Shown piece by piece: positions 25,934 through 34,767 of a DNA stretch of 64,000 bases (positions are counted from its first letter, which is position 1; the number at the start of each line of letters is the position of its first letter). The stretch is from Cytophagales bacterium (GTDB taxonomy: Bacteria; Bacteroidota; Bacteroidia; Cytophagales; 172606-1). A program made the translations under genes and the position numbers. The DNA lies in contig JAUJMU010000006.1 in NCBI GenBank assembly GCA_030446715.1, positions 62,001-126,000 of the forward strand, given 5' to 3'. The notes under the pieces are model-generated. The model did not search any database and was not told the DNA's origin. It saw nothing but the letters and a program-made list of their open reading frames with translations.

Positions 25934-26851
25934 ATGAAAAAATTGGGTTGGCTTGTGTTGGCCTTGGTATTGGCGGGAGCAGGTTATTTCGTATTCAAGT
26001 GGTACAGCCGGTCAAAGGATGATCCTTATGCCACATTTATCAAGCCCCGCATCGAAATGGGCGCTTTTCAGATCAAAAACATCAGCGAGGAAAAAACCAC
26101 CGCGGACATGACGGTGCTGATTGACAACGCGGCTCCGGTCGGGTTCAAAGCCGACAGCCTGAGTTATCAGATCCTCATTGCCGGCACCGAGGTGATGAAA
26201 AGCACCTACCCGAAGCCGGTAAGCCTCGGGGCCAACGACAGCAGCACCATTACCCTGCCGGTCACGATCAGGAACCAGCAGCTGATGAGCAAGCTGAAGG
26301 AACTTGACAACAGCGGCCGCGACAGCGTGGAATATACCATGAAAGCGCAGGTGTATACCCAACTTCCCTTCCTGAAGGACAAACCGCTGAATCTGGAATT
26401 TTCCAAAGAATTGCCGCTCTACCGCATTCCGAAGGTAAAGCTACTGGACACGGACCTGAATAAACTCGGGCTTAAAGAGACCCGTATTCTGTGCACCGTG
26501 GAAGTGACCAATCCCAATGTATTTGCGTACCGGTTCCGCGAAACTACTTACCGGGTAACTCTTGACGGAAAAGAATTTGCCGAAGGTAGCATTGATTCCA
26601 CCGTAAATATTCCCGCCAACGGAAAATCTGTGCTGAAACTGCCCATGGAAGTGACGCTGAAAGAGGGCCTGAAAGCCGGATTCAATATGGTTACCAAGCC
26701 TGATGAAGTAGACTACGGCTTTACCTTCCGGACAAAGCTGGTTGACAAGAACAAAAACAACACGCTCCACAACAGCCGCATGGTCATGACCAGTAAGGGC
26801 AAACTCCAGGACATTATCGAGGCTGGTAAGGCGATGGGGAATAAGAAATAA
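25934..26851 (+). CDS. LEA type 2 family envelope protein with two domains
   Basis: The 305-residue protein begins MKKLGWLVLALVLAGAGYFVF, an N-terminal membrane anchor, followed by two Ig-like LEA type 2 (WHy) domains. Domain 1 covers about residues 36-165 (TTADMTVLIDNAAPVGFKAD, STITLPVTI, LPFLKDKPLNLEF). Domain 2 covers about 166-290 (ILCTVEVTNPNVFAYRFRET, NGKSVLKLPMEVTL). The repeated NP-x-x-F-x-x and N-G-x-S-x-L-x-x-P patterns are diagnostic of WHy domains, known from plant desiccation proteins and bacterial envelope proteins. The role here is unknown. It has an intact frame and a shorter paralogue at 21415. Confidence 0.85.
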   Translation: MKKLGWLVLALVLAGAGYFVFKWYSRSKDDPYATFIKPRIEMGAFQIKNISEEKTTADMTVLIDNAAPVGFKADSLSYQILIAGTEVMKSTYPKPVSLGANDSSTITLPVTIRNQQLMSKLKELDNSGRDSVEYTMKAQVYTQLPFLKDKPLNLEFSKELPLYRIPKVKLLDTDLNKLGLKETRILCTVEVTNPNVFAYRFRETTYRVTLDGKEFAEGSIDSTVNIPANGKSVLKLPMEVTLKEGLKAGFNMVTKPDEVDYGFTFRTKLVDKNKNNTLHNSRMVMTSKGKLQDIIEAGKAMGNKK

Positions 26852-26900
26852 GCCCACCGGGCTGGTTATCTGCTGTTTGTTATCTGTTATCTGTTTTCCG

Positions 26901-27185
26901 ATGCCGCTTCTCCAGAAACCCTGCGACCACTTTGCTGCCCTTACTCCGGTTGCTCCCTCGGTGAGGGTCTGTCAGAAATGCCTCGACCTCGGCGACCGGT
27001 GGGTCCACCTGCGTGTCTGCCAAACCTGCGGCGAGGTAAACTGCTGCGACTCTTCCCCCAACCGCCATGCGACTGCTCATTTTCGTGAAACTGCTCACCC
27101 CGTGGTCGCCTCCGCTGAACCGGCCGAGGTTTGGGTCTACTGCTATGCCGACGAGGTTTTTCTTCCGAAGTTTCCGGGGAAATAA
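26901..27185 (+). CDS. UBP-type zinc finger protein
   Basis: From ATG 26901 the protein is 94 residues and is almost entirely one UBP-type (BUZ) zinc finger: CDH, CQKCLDLGDRWVHLRVCQTCGEVNCCDSS, then NRHATAHFRETAHPVVAS and VWVYCYADEVF. The Cys and His residues give the three-zinc arrangement of the ubiquitin-C-terminus-binding domain. In bacteria, which lack ubiquitin, the ligand is unknown. Small stand-alone versions are common in Bacteroidota and Actinobacteria. It follows the LEA gene by about 50 bases and could be cotranscribed. Confidence 0.88.
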   Translation: MPLLQKPCDHFAALTPVAPSVRVCQKCLDLGDRWVHLRVCQTCGEVNCCDSSPNRHATAHFRETAHPVVASAEPAEVWVYCYADEVFLPKFPGK

Positions 27186-27274
27186 ACAAGTAATCCTTGT
27201 GCAGCTGTTAACTATTCACCAGAAAAGGCTTTGGAACGGCAATGTAAAGTGAAGGATAGTGCGTGAGAGGAGCA

Positions 27275-27305
27275 GCAAAAAAAGGGCAGCCCGTAAGCTG
27301 CCCTT
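27275..27305. terminator. Stem-loop terminator after the zinc finger gene
   Basis: AAGGGCAGC (27282-27290), loop CCGTAA, and GCTGCCCTT (27297-27305). The run of A before the stem makes it terminator-like for minus-strand transcripts. On the plus strand only the stem is present. Confidence 0.6.
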
Positions 27306-27713
27306 CCACCTGTACTCATTCATCACTCATTTTCACTCATTACCGGTAAGTTTGATCTGTTGACCCGATTGTCCGGGCCGAAAACCATGTATACACCCTG
27401 CTCTTTTTGCCGCAAATCACGGTTAGTAAGAAGAATCGGAACGTGCAGGCTTTTATCTGACTTTCCTGAACAATCTGCCGTAAATTTCCACCGGAAGTCC
27501 GGCTGAGCCCCTTTTCTGTGCTCCGGCGGGGTTCTGTAAACATATAAAAAATCGGGTTGGCCCCGGTGCTGGTTCGCCTGTCAAAGTCTTACCGCTTTTA
27601 CAGGGTAAGGTTTCCGGCTGAATTCTCGCCGGCAGAAGCTTTTCGGGAGGTTACCTCCTGATGCACACGGGTTGATATGCAAAATATGGCAGGCTTTTCT
27701 GATCCTTACGAAA
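27306..27713. other. Intergenic stretch before the ABC exporter genes
   Basis: About 400 bases with no supported gene. It includes a C/G-rich stretch and must hold the promoter of the ABC pair, whose elements I could not assign. Confidence 0.35.
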
Positions 27714-28634
27714 TTGATTGAGATAGATCAGGTTACCAAATCCTTTAAGGACCACGTAGCCGTCAACAACCTTACTTTGCGGATACCCGAAAACGAGTAC
27801 GTTGCCCTGCTCGGACCCAACGGCGCCGGCAAAACCACGCTGGTCGAAATGATCGAAGGGTTGCAGGCACCCGACCGGGGCACGATCCGGATAGATGGCA
27901 AAACCTGGACAACGCACCAGCGGACGCTGCGGAAGATCATTGGTCTTTCGCTGCAGGAAACGCGTTTTGTCGACAAGCTGACGGTGCTGGAAACGCTCGA
28001 TTTGTTTGGCAGCTTCTTCGCCCTGCCCAGATCGCGGTCCATGCAGGTGCTGCAGATGATCAATCTGGAGGAAAAGAAAAGCAGCTACACCGTGAACCTG
28101 TCGGGCGGGCAGCGGCAGAAACTTGCCCTTGGCATTGCTCTCCTCAATGAGCCGCGCCTGCTGCTGCTCGACGAACCCACAACCGGCCTTGATCCCAATG
28201 CCCGGCGCGAGATATGGGACATTCTGACCGGACTGAAGCAAAAAGGTGAAACCACGCTGATTCTTACCACCCACTACATGGAGGAGGCACAGTACCTCTG
28301 CGACCGGGTCGTGGTGCTGGACCAGGGCAAGATACTTGCCGACGGCACTCTTGGCGAACTCCTGAACACTTTCTCGGCCGGTGAACTGATCGAATTTCAG
28401 ACCCTGCGCCGCGTACCCGAAACCCTGCCGGAAGGCCTGCCCGGTTTTATGGAACTGCACTGGACCGTGCCCGGAACCAGCGGCACCGTTACCGTACAAA
28501 GCATTACTGATGCCCTGCCAGTCTTGCTGTCGGAGCTGAGCCGGCACGGCAACGAGGTGCTTTCCCTTCAGTGCCGGAAAAAGACGCTGGAGGACTTATT
28601 CGTAGCCATGACCGGAAGGAGGTTAAATGAATAA
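27714..28634 (+). CDS. ABC transporter ATP-binding protein
   Basis: The best start is TTG 27714 (LIEIDQVTKSFKDHVAVNNL); the frame is open to 27672. All nucleotide-binding motifs are present: Walker A GPNGAGKTT, Q-loop LSLQETRFVD, signature LSGGQRQK, Walker B LLLLDEPTTGLD and switch His in LTTHYMEEA. The C-terminal 80 residues (LIEFQTLRRVP, SLQCRKKTLEDLFVAMTGR) are those of ABC-2 (DrrA/NatA/CcmA-type) exporters. Its stop overlaps the start of the permease gene by 8 bases. Together they form an exporter of unknown substrate, perhaps drugs or lipids. Confidence 0.93.
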   Translation: MIEIDQVTKSFKDHVAVNNLTLRIPENEYVALLGPNGAGKTTLVEMIEGLQAPDRGTIRIDGKTWTTHQRTLRKIIGLSLQETRFVDKLTVLETLDLFGSFFALPRSRSMQVLQMINLEEKKSSYTVNLSGGQRQKLALGIALLNEPRLLLLDEPTTGLDPNARREIWDILTGLKQKGETTLILTTHYMEEAQYLCDRVVVLDQGKILADGTLGELLNTFSAGELIEFQTLRRVPETLPEGLPGFMELHWTVPGTSGTVTVQSITDALPVLLSELSRHGNEVLSLQCRKKTLEDLFVAMTGRRLNE

Positions 28635-29670
28635 CTCGTTTCTGAACCTGGTAGCCATTCAGTTCCGGGAGTTTGTGCGGGAGCCGGCATCTTTATTCTG
28701 GGCACTGGTATTTCCCATCGGCCTGTCGGGGGTGCTGGGTCTTGCCTTTGCCGAAAAGGAGACGGTTACCTCGCGGGTGGCCGTGGAGCAGAACCAATAC
28801 CTGCCTCAGCTTCAGCCAGGACTTCAGGCTCTGGGGCCGGATACCCTGTTGCTCAATCAGTTTGCGTTCCGTTATACCTCCCGGGAGGTTGCCATGCTCA
28901 GTCTCAAGCGCGGGGAAATTGCCCTGATCCTGGAGCCCAGGCCCGGGGGCCGGATCACCTATCACTTCGACCCCCGCAATGATGCCGCCCGTACGCAGTA
29001 CCTGCTGCTGGAAAAAGAACTCCGGGAAGCATCTGCCGGCCGGAGTGAGGTAAGGCCGGTCAGTACGCAGGGGAGCCGGTACATTGATTTTCTCATTCCC
29101 GGTATGATCGCCCTTGGCATCATGAATTCGTGCATCTGGGGCATCGGATGGGGCGTAATCGAGTGGCGGATCAAAAAACTGCTGCGGCAGATGGTGGCTA
29201 CCCCGATGCGAAAAACAGAATTCCTGCTGGCCCATTTCGCTACCCGGCTGGTACTGACTTTGATTGAGGCTGGTTTCCTTGTGCTGTTCGGCTGGACGCT
29301 GTTCGGGCTCAGCGTACTGGGCTCTCCCCTGGCGTTTGCGGTTGTATTTGCATCCGGAGTAGCCGCTTTCGGTGGCATTGCCATACTGGTGGCTTCCCGG
29401 CCGCAGAAAACTTACGTTGGCAGCGGCATGATTAATTTTGTGACCCTTTCTTTTACCATCGTGTCGGGAATTTTCTTCAGCTACACCAACTTTCCGGGCT
29501 GGGCAGCTGGCATTATCGAATACCTGCCCCTCACCATACTGGCCGACCTGCTCAGGAAGGTGTTCAATGAAGGTGCCGGACTGGCTCAGATAGCCGGAAA
29601 ATCAGTAGTATTGCTGGGCTACGGCACGGTTTGCTTCTTCGCCGGAATGCGGGTTTTCAAATGGTACTGA
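28627..29670 (+). CDS. ABC-2 type transporter permease
   Basis: The 347-residue membrane protein has an N-terminal helix (PASLFWALVFPIGLSGVLGLAF), an extracytoplasmic domain of about 120 residues (ALGPDTLLLNQFAFRYTSRE, ITYHFDPRNDAARTQYLLLE), and five further helices from IDFLIPGMIALGIMNSC to the C-terminus. The motif RQMVATPMRKTEFLLA between helices is the ABC-2 coupling region. It is translated with the ATPase gene (8-base overlap) and makes the transmembrane half of the exporter. A palindromic repeat lies directly after the stop. Confidence 0.9.
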   Translation: MNNSFLNLVAIQFREFVREPASLFWALVFPIGLSGVLGLAFAEKETVTSRVAVEQNQYLPQLQPGLQALGPDTLLLNQFAFRYTSREVAMLSLKRGEIALILEPRPGGRITYHFDPRNDAARTQYLLLEKELREASAGRSEVRPVSTQGSRYIDFLIPGMIALGIMNSCIWGIGWGVIEWRIKKLLRQMVATPMRKTEFLLAHFATRLVLTLIEAGFLVLFGWTLFGLSVLGSPLAFAVVFASGVAAFGGIAILVASRPQKTYVGSGMINFVTLSFTIVSGIFFSYTNFPGWAAGIIEYLPLTILADLLRKVFNEGAGLAQIAGKSVVLLGYGTVCFFAGMRVFKWY

Positions 29671-29673
29671 CTG

Positions 29674-29830
29674 GATGGTTGAATTGCTGAATGGTTATAA
29701 TGGTTATATGGCTGAATGGCTGCATTGCCCAATTGTTGTCGGGCTGAACGGTCATTTCCCGGGCCTCTAACAATTCAACAGTTAAACAATTTAACAATTC
29801 AACCATACAGCCATATAACCATACGACCAT
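29674..29830. repeat. Dispersed palindromic repeat, copy A
   Basis: The stretch combines GGTTATATGGCTGAATGG on the left with CCATACAGCCATATAACC on the right, around GGTCATTTCCCGGGCCTCTAACAATTCAAC. The core CTGAACGGTCATTTCCCGGGCC and AACAGTTAAACAATT recur, inverted, at 35268-35345, and shorter relatives occur near 21300-21365. Confidence 0.7.
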
Positions 29831-29845
29831 CCCCCTCTTCCCCTT

Positions 29846-30370
29846 ATGACCCGAAACATTTATCTGCGGATTGCCCTCTTGTTTGGTCTGCTGGGCGCAA
29901 CGCTGATACTCACTTATTTCCTTGCACTTTACGCAACGGGCACCAACCCGCTGGCCGAGATGAACCGGCTTGATCTGCTGATCATCCTGCTCTGCGTGCT
30001 GTTTGCCATGGGTTACTTCCGCGACCGGCTCAACCGGGGTGTACTCCATTTCTGGCAGGGCCTGGTGCTTGGCCTGCCGGTGGTGCTGCTGTCGGCGCTG
30101 GTCTCCAGCCTCGTGATCTACGGCCTCACCCGCTGGATTCCGGATTTGTTTTCTGAATACCTCAACCACATGGGAAAGTTGATTGAGGCAGACTACCAGT
30201 CAGGACGCATCAAAGACGCCCGGTACTACCGCAACCTGCTGAAGAGCCTTCCGGGCGTCACCCCTTTTTCAAAAGCACTGGATATTTTCCTCAAGAACTT
30301 TTTCATTTGTTTCTTTGCAACCGGCCTCATCGCCATGATCATGCGCAGACACCCGCGGCCGGACCGGTAG
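29846..30370 (+). CDS. DUF4199 membrane protein (first of a tandem pair)
   Basis: The 174-residue protein has two N-terminal helices (IYLRIALLFGLLGATLILTY, LLIILLCVLFAMGYF), the pattern FRDRLNRGVLHFWQGLVLGLPVVLLSALV that marks DUF4199 proteins, a hydrophilic loop with YLNHMGKLIEADYQSGRIKDAR, and a last helix (FFICFFATGLIAMIMRR). The DUF4199 family is Bacteroidota-typical and uncharacterised. It is followed by a second DUF4199 gene 95 bases on and precedes a GT2 gene. Start ATG 29846 directly follows the repeat. Confidence 0.85.
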   Translation: MTRNIYLRIALLFGLLGATLILTYFLALYATGTNPLAEMNRLDLLIILLCVLFAMGYFRDRLNRGVLHFWQGLVLGLPVVLLSALVSSLVIYGLTRWIPDLFSEYLNHMGKLIEADYQSGRIKDARYYRNLLKSLPGVTPFSKALDIFLKNFFICFFATGLIAMIMRRHPRPDR

Positions 30371-30465
30371 CAGAAAAGGATTTTCTGCCGGGTTACTTCA
30401 CCGGCAACCGGCCATAAAGCCCGGACTCAGAAATGATTTTCAACCTCAATCCACCTTTAACCCGA

Positions 30466-30990
30466 ATGGAAACCACCACCACCACTCCTTCCACTGCGAA
30501 GATCGCCCTGAAGTATGGTGCCCTCTCCGGCTTGTGCCTCATGATCTACCAGATCATTCTATACACGGGCCAGCTGGATACGGTCACAGCCCTTACGCTG
30601 CTCACGTTCATTATCCCCATTGTTGGCATTGTACTGGCCATCAAAAACTTCCGGGAGCAGAATGGCAATCAGATCCGCTACGGACAAGGCCTCGGACTAG
30701 GCACTCTCACTGCAGCGGTGGCGGGGGTCCTGATTGCCTTTTTTGAAACAATTTATCTGTTTTATATTGATACATCCGTGCTCAGGCGCCGGATCGATTA
30801 TATGGTCGAACGGCTTGAACGCAGCAACGTCTCGGGCGAAATGATTGATAAAATCGTGGAGGGAGCCAGTCAAACCGGTCCCGGCCAGACCTTTATCAGC
30901 AACGTTTTTTCCTACCTGATTTTCGGCTTCATCGTTTCGCTGATCGTAGCCGCCGTGATGAAAAAAGAAAAAGGCATTTTTGAGGAGTAG
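30466..30990 (+). CDS. DUF4199 membrane protein (second of a tandem pair)
   Basis: From ATG 30466 (METTTTTPSTAKIALKYGAL) the protein has 174 residues. It shares the helix plan of its neighbour: LKYGALSGLCLMIYQIILYT, LLTFIIPIVGIVLAIKNFRE, then NGNQIRYGQGLGLGTLTAAVAGVL, where the GQG-LG segment corresponds to the DUF4199 core. A charged loop (RRRIDYMVERLERSNVSGEM) and a last helix follow. A Met 11 codons upstream is also possible. The pair may form a hetero-oligomer, but this is inference. The following GT2 gene starts 43 bases later. Confidence 0.85.
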   Translation: METTTTTPSTAKIALKYGALSGLCLMIYQIILYTGQLDTVTALTLLTFIIPIVGIVLAIKNFREQNGNQIRYGQGLGLGTLTAAVAGVLIAFFETIYLFYIDTSVLRRRIDYMVERLERSNVSGEMIDKIVEGASQTGPGQTFISNVFSYLIFGFIVSLIVAAVMKKEKGIFEE

Positions 30991-31033
30991 TCAACGATTT
31001 TCAATCATGGCCGGGATATTTTAACTTCGCCGC

Positions 31034-32008
31034 ATGACAATTGAAAAACCCACCATTTCGGTAGTGATTCCGGCCAAAGACGAAGCCGAGTCACTGCCGG
31101 AATTGTGTGACTGGATTGCCCGGGTGATGGATGAAAACCAGTTTACCTACGAAGTAATCATCATTGACGACGGCAGCCGCGACGGTACCTGGGAAGTACT
31201 GACGGATATTGCCGGCCGGAACCCAAGCGTAAAGGGAATTCAATTTAACCGGAATTACGGCAAATCGGCGGCGCTGCACGTTGGCTTTAAAGCCAGCAGG
31301 GGCGGCGTGGTCATCACCATGGACGCCGACCTGCAGGACAGCCCCGACGAAATACCCGGACTGTACCAGATGATCCGCGAGGAAAAGTTTGATCTGGTTT
31401 CAGGCTGGAAGAAGGAGCGTTACGACCCGCCCGGCAAAACCATTCCCACCAAACTGTTCAACGGCGTCACCCGCCGTATCTCCGGCATCCGGTTGCACGA
31501 CTTCAACTGCGGCCTGAAGGCCTACAACAGCCGGGTCGTGAAAAGCATTGAAGTTTACGGTGAAATGCACCGGTATATTCCGCTGATTGCCAAGTGGAAT
31601 GGTTTTACCCGCATCGGCGAAAAAGTTGTACAGCACCGGCCCCGGAAGTACGGCTACACCAAGTTCGGGCTGGAGCGTTTCGTATATGGCTTTCTCGATC
31701 TGCTCTCAATCACCTTCGTAACCCGTTTCCGCAAGCGTCCCATGCACTTCTTCGGGACGATGGGTACGTTCTGCTTCCTGTTCGGGTTTCTGATTACGCT
31801 TGCTCTCATTGCCAATAAAGCCTACCATAACCTGTATCTCCAAAAAACCGTCCGCAGCATCACCGATCAGCCGCTGTTTTTTCTGGCACTGGTGGCGGTC
31901 ATTGTGGGTGTTCAGCTTTTTCTGGCTGGGTTTCTGGGCGAGATGGTCACGACCAGTAATCCGACCAAAAACAATGAGTACCTTATTTCGGAGAAAATCG
32001 GCCTTTGA
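31034..32008 (+). CDS. Family 2 glycosyltransferase, polyprenyl-phosphate sugar synthase type
   Basis: The 324-residue protein has a GT2 domain (residues 1-225): SVVIPAKDEAESLPEL, VIIIDDGSRDGTWE, FNRNYGKSAALHVGF, the metal-binding DxD in MDADLQDSPDEI, and LVSGWKKERYDPPGK. Two C-terminal helices follow (FFGTMGTFCFLFGFLITLAL, FFLALVAVIVGVQLFLAGFL), as in GtrB/DPMS-type enzymes that charge undecaprenyl phosphate with a sugar at the inner membrane. The next gene encodes a GT-C-like membrane protein, the kind of enzyme that would use such a lipid donor. The GtrA-type flippase is absent. Confidence 0.92.
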   Translation: MTIEKPTISVVIPAKDEAESLPELCDWIARVMDENQFTYEVIIIDDGSRDGTWEVLTDIAGRNPSVKGIQFNRNYGKSAALHVGFKASRGGVVITMDADLQDSPDEIPGLYQMIREEKFDLVSGWKKERYDPPGKTIPTKLFNGVTRRISGIRLHDFNCGLKAYNSRVVKSIEVYGEMHRYIPLIAKWNGFTRIGEKVVQHRPRKYGYTKFGLERFVYGFLDLLSITFVTRFRKRPMHFFGTMGTFCFLFGFLITLALIANKAYHNLYLQKTVRSITDQPLFFLALVAVIVGVQLFLAGFLGEMVTTSNPTKNNEYLISEKIGL

Positions 32009-32023
32009 TATTTGAATTTATCT

Positions 32024-33416
32024 ATGATCATGTCAGCAGTAAAATCCCTGATTGAGGATACTTTTTTAATGGTCAGTCTGGTCCTTTCAGGACTGATTTA
32101 CACAGTGCTTTATCTGAACGGTATTTATGTAATTGATATTGACTGGCACTGGCAGTTTATTGACAAAACGCATCTCTATTCTGAATTCTGGCCAAGCGTA
32201 TGGTACTTCCACGCCAACCCTCCCGGGTTAAGTATATTCCATTACGTTGCTGACAAGGTATCCTTAGGTCATAAATATACTTTCTTCGAGATACTCTTCC
32301 CCTTCCTCCACTTTATATCATTATTTTTATTTTACCGGGTTCTGCAATTCATAAATATTAAGTATTGTAAAATAGTAACGTTCGTTCTGTTTTTTAACCC
32401 ATTAATTTTTATATACTTTAAATACCCCTTTAATTCTACAATAATTTTCGTTACAAGCTGCCTGCTGTTATTTGTACTATTTTCACCTTCCATATCGAAA
32501 AACCGGAAATTGATCTATGTAACCCTTATTCTTTCCTTCAATTCATTCACCCGCGCTTCCTGGCATGTCTTCGTCATTGCATTATTTTTAATTCCGTTTT
32601 GGTATAGCGCTGCCAGAAAGTACGTTGTAGTAAGCCTTCTCTTATTTGCAGTTCCACTGGGAGTATATTTGAAAAACTATTTCCTGTTTGGAAAATTTAC
32701 ATCCTCCTCCTGGTCTGGATTTAATTTTGCGCGTATTCACATTCCTGAAAAAGCTCCCCATAAGACAATTTCAAAAATACATGTGTTCACTTATGGGTCG
32801 TCGGTAGCACCTTTGAGGCAGTACGTTGATCCAGACAACCCGCTTTTAAAAGTATTCTTCGGTAAGGATCCTCAATCAGGATGATCTGAATAACATCACC
32901 GTGATCCCGCTTTCAGATCTTTACATGCGGGATGTTGTGAGAAATTTCCAACTGAAGAATTCCTTAAGGGAAGTGTTTAAAGGTTTTTTTCAATTTATGG
33001 ATAGTCCGGGTGATTATTTTGCTCTTCATGGCAGCGGACTTGTCAAGCCTGATGGCGAAGGCTACCTTTTCTGGTTTGCCCATGACATTTTTGATCTGCC
33101 CGGAGTGTTTGAAATAAATTTTCTGGGCAAAACTTTAGAATTGAAATTGTCGCTCTACATGGTTGTTTATCCCTTAACCTTCCTCTTGCTGTTGCTCTCC
33201 TTCCGACAACTCACCTCTGAGCACTGGTTCGTTTTGGTTATTGCTGTTTTTTTCTCCACTCTTTATTTTTCACTTGATCCTCTTGAATCAAATCGCATGA
33301 GATTTGAAATTGAGCCTTTTCTTTATTTTTTAACTGTACTGAGTCTGAAGTTTATTTCACAGGTTAAGTTCAAACCAACCACTGGCCTGATGCAGTTTAA
33401 TAATCATCCCAAATGA
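32024..33416 (+). CDS. Integral membrane GT-C-like glycosyltransferase, frameshifted
   Basis: Two frames, 32012-32884 and 32901-33416, form one protein of about 463 residues if one extra base near 32868 is removed (reading GKILNQDDLNNITVIPLSDLY). The first periplasmic loop has IDIDWHWQFID and WYFHANPPGLSIFHY, like the first loop of GT-C transferases that use lipid-linked sugars. About ten hydrophobic helices follow. The gene is clearly AT-richer than its neighbours. It starts 15 bases after the GT2 gene, which probably makes its donor. Starts at ATG 32024 and 32030 are both possible. Exact specificity is unknown. Confidence 0.65.
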
Positions 33417-33439
33417 CAGGATACCGGCAGCATGGGTGC

Positions 33440-33801
33440 TGATTGCAAGAGCCCTCGGTTTGCTGATTGTGGTCAGGGAAGGTACCAAAGAGATCGGCAT
33501 CCGCAAGGCTCCCGGCGCAACGCTCTTAGCCAATCATCAGCCTGATTTTACAGGAATCCATTGTGATCACCAGTGCGGCCGGCTACTTCGGTCTGATGGC
33601 GGGTACCGGCCTGATTGCAGACGTGGATTACCTGCTCAAGAAGTTCAAGGCCGAAGGCGAGTTCTTTGCCAATCCGGAGGTAAACCTGCCCATCGCCGTC
33701 ACGCAGTGGTGCTGCTGGTGGTGATGGGTGCTCTGGCCGGACTGATCCCCGCCGCTAAAGCCGCTCAGGTGAATCTGGTCGTAGCCCTGAAAGACGAGTA
33801 A
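33440..33801 (+). pseudogene. C-terminal remnant of a MacB-type ABC permease
   Basis: Three frames together encode VREGTKEIGIRKAPGAT, then LILQESIVITSAAGYFGLMAG, DYLLKKFKAEGEFFANPEVN and LLVVMGALAGLIPAAKAAQ, ending VNLVVALKDE. This is the C-terminal FtsX-like domain of MacB/YknZ permeases, where KERTKEIGIRKALGA and GLIPA-KAA are the signature segments. The first ~290 residues are missing, and at least two frameshifts interrupt the rest. It lies immediately after the GT-C gene. Confidence 0.8.
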
Positions 33802-33832
33802 CAAATTGATAATTGACAATTAAAGGGGCAGT

Positions 33833-34111
33833 ATGGAACCCAAAGAAAACCCGGTAAAGGATAAAAACGCCGACATTCTGCTCGACCGCAAGGAAGGCGT
33901 GCTGGCCATCAAGGAAAGTATGCTGCAGTTCAGGAAGGACAGCACATTTGTGGAAGTCGAAAAATCCCCCGGCAGTTTGAAAAGAGATTGGTTAAAAACG
34001 GGAATTTCCGACGGAATCAACATTGAAATCCTGTCGGGGGTTAAGCGGGCTGATAAGATCAAAACAAAGGAAAGTCCCGGAACTGACAAAGAGGAGCCCA
34101 GGGGCAGCTAG
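33833..34111 (+). pseudogene. C-terminal remnant of a MacA/HlyD-type periplasmic adaptor
   Basis: The 92-codon frame contains DILLDRKEGVLAIKESMLQF, TFVEVEKSPGSL and KTGISDGINIEILSGVKRADKIK. This matches the beta-barrel and membrane-proximal end of RND/ABC periplasmic adaptor proteins, which normally have ~400 residues with a lipoyl and coiled-coil region before this point. Only the end remains, now with its own ATG. With the MacB remnant upstream it marks a lost MacAB-type efflux operon. Whether the short frame is translated is unknown. Confidence 0.7.
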
Positions 34112-34236
34112 TGCCTGGTAGCCTTGAGTGCTGGATTTTAAATGCTGGATTTTACAGGCGTTACGCAACATAATTAATCTGACATTCAAAATTTAACCTG
34201 CCGGCAGGAATCCACAATTTAAAATTGCGCAGCTAC
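34112..34236. repeat. Intergenic repeat, copy B, shared with 63.5 kb
   Basis: The end of this stretch, CACAATTTAAAATTGCGCAG (continuing CT), is the exact complement of 22 bases at 63505-63526. Further related pieces (TGCTGGATTTTAAATGCTGG, GGATTCC) surround it. The motif AGCTGC-CAATT also opens the copy at 35268. Confidence 0.65.
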
Positions 34237-34291
34237 TTGATTGGTATTCCACGGCAAATGCCTGAAACCAACTGCAAGACAATGGCGTTAC

Positions 34292-34322
34292 TTGCATAAA
34301 TGCCAGGTGGCAGTTATATTAG
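34292..34322 (+). promoter_or_regulatory. Putative Bacteroidota-type promoter of the toxin-antitoxin pair
   Basis: TTG at 34292-34294, a 20-base spacer and TATATTAG at 34315-34322 resemble the TTTG/TAnnTTTG promoter with one mismatch in the -7 box. The antitoxin ATG follows at 34340. Confidence 0.35.
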
Positions 34323-34339
34323 TGACAATTTGCAATCCT

Positions 34340-34744
34340 ATGGAATTACTCTTTGAAAACAATCTGGCGGGCGACGACTTTGCCCTCATCAAGCAGGCCC
34401 GGGCCGGAGTGGAACGCGGGAAAGCCGATGAACTGGCCCAGCAGGCCGGACTCACCGATAAGGACATGGCCCGCATTCTCTCTCTTTCGGAACGGACGCT
34501 GCACCGGCTCCGGCCGGAGGTGCTGCTGGACAACAACGCCTCTGAGCGACTCTTACTGCTGGAGGGACTGATTCGCCACGGACTGGAGGTCTTCGATGGA
34601 CGGGCCCAGGTGCTGGGCCGTTGGCTGCGGGTGCCCTTGCCCGAGCTTCGCCGGCAAGCCCCACTGGCTTTACTCGATACGGTTACCGGCTTCAGCATGG
34701 TTCATGCCGTGCTTGGACGCATAGAACACGGCGTCTATGCCTGA
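34340..34744 (+). CDS. Antitoxin of the Xre/ParS (Xre-MbcA-ParS toxin-binding) type
   Basis: From ATG 34340 the protein has 134 residues. Residues ~15-55 form a helix-turn-helix (ADELAQQAGLTDKDMARILS, LSERTLHRL). The C-terminal half (RLLLLEGLIRHGLEVFDGR, LGRWLRVPLPELRRQAPLALL, DTVTGFSMVHAVLGRIEHG) is the domain that binds and blocks RES toxins: W-L-x-x-P-x-x-x-L-x-x-x-x-P is diagnostic. The HTH half usually autorepresses the operon. The RES toxin gene follows within 24 bases. An open frame extends to 34241, but the predicted promoter lies within it. Confidence 0.9.
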   Translation: MELLFENNLAGDDFALIKQARAGVERGKADELAQQAGLTDKDMARILSLSERTLHRLRPEVLLDNNASERLLLLEGLIRHGLEVFDGRAQVLGRWLRVPLPELRRQAPLALLDTVTGFSMVHAVLGRIEHGVYA

Positions 34745-34767
34745 GGGTGGCCTGCCGGTACAACCCG

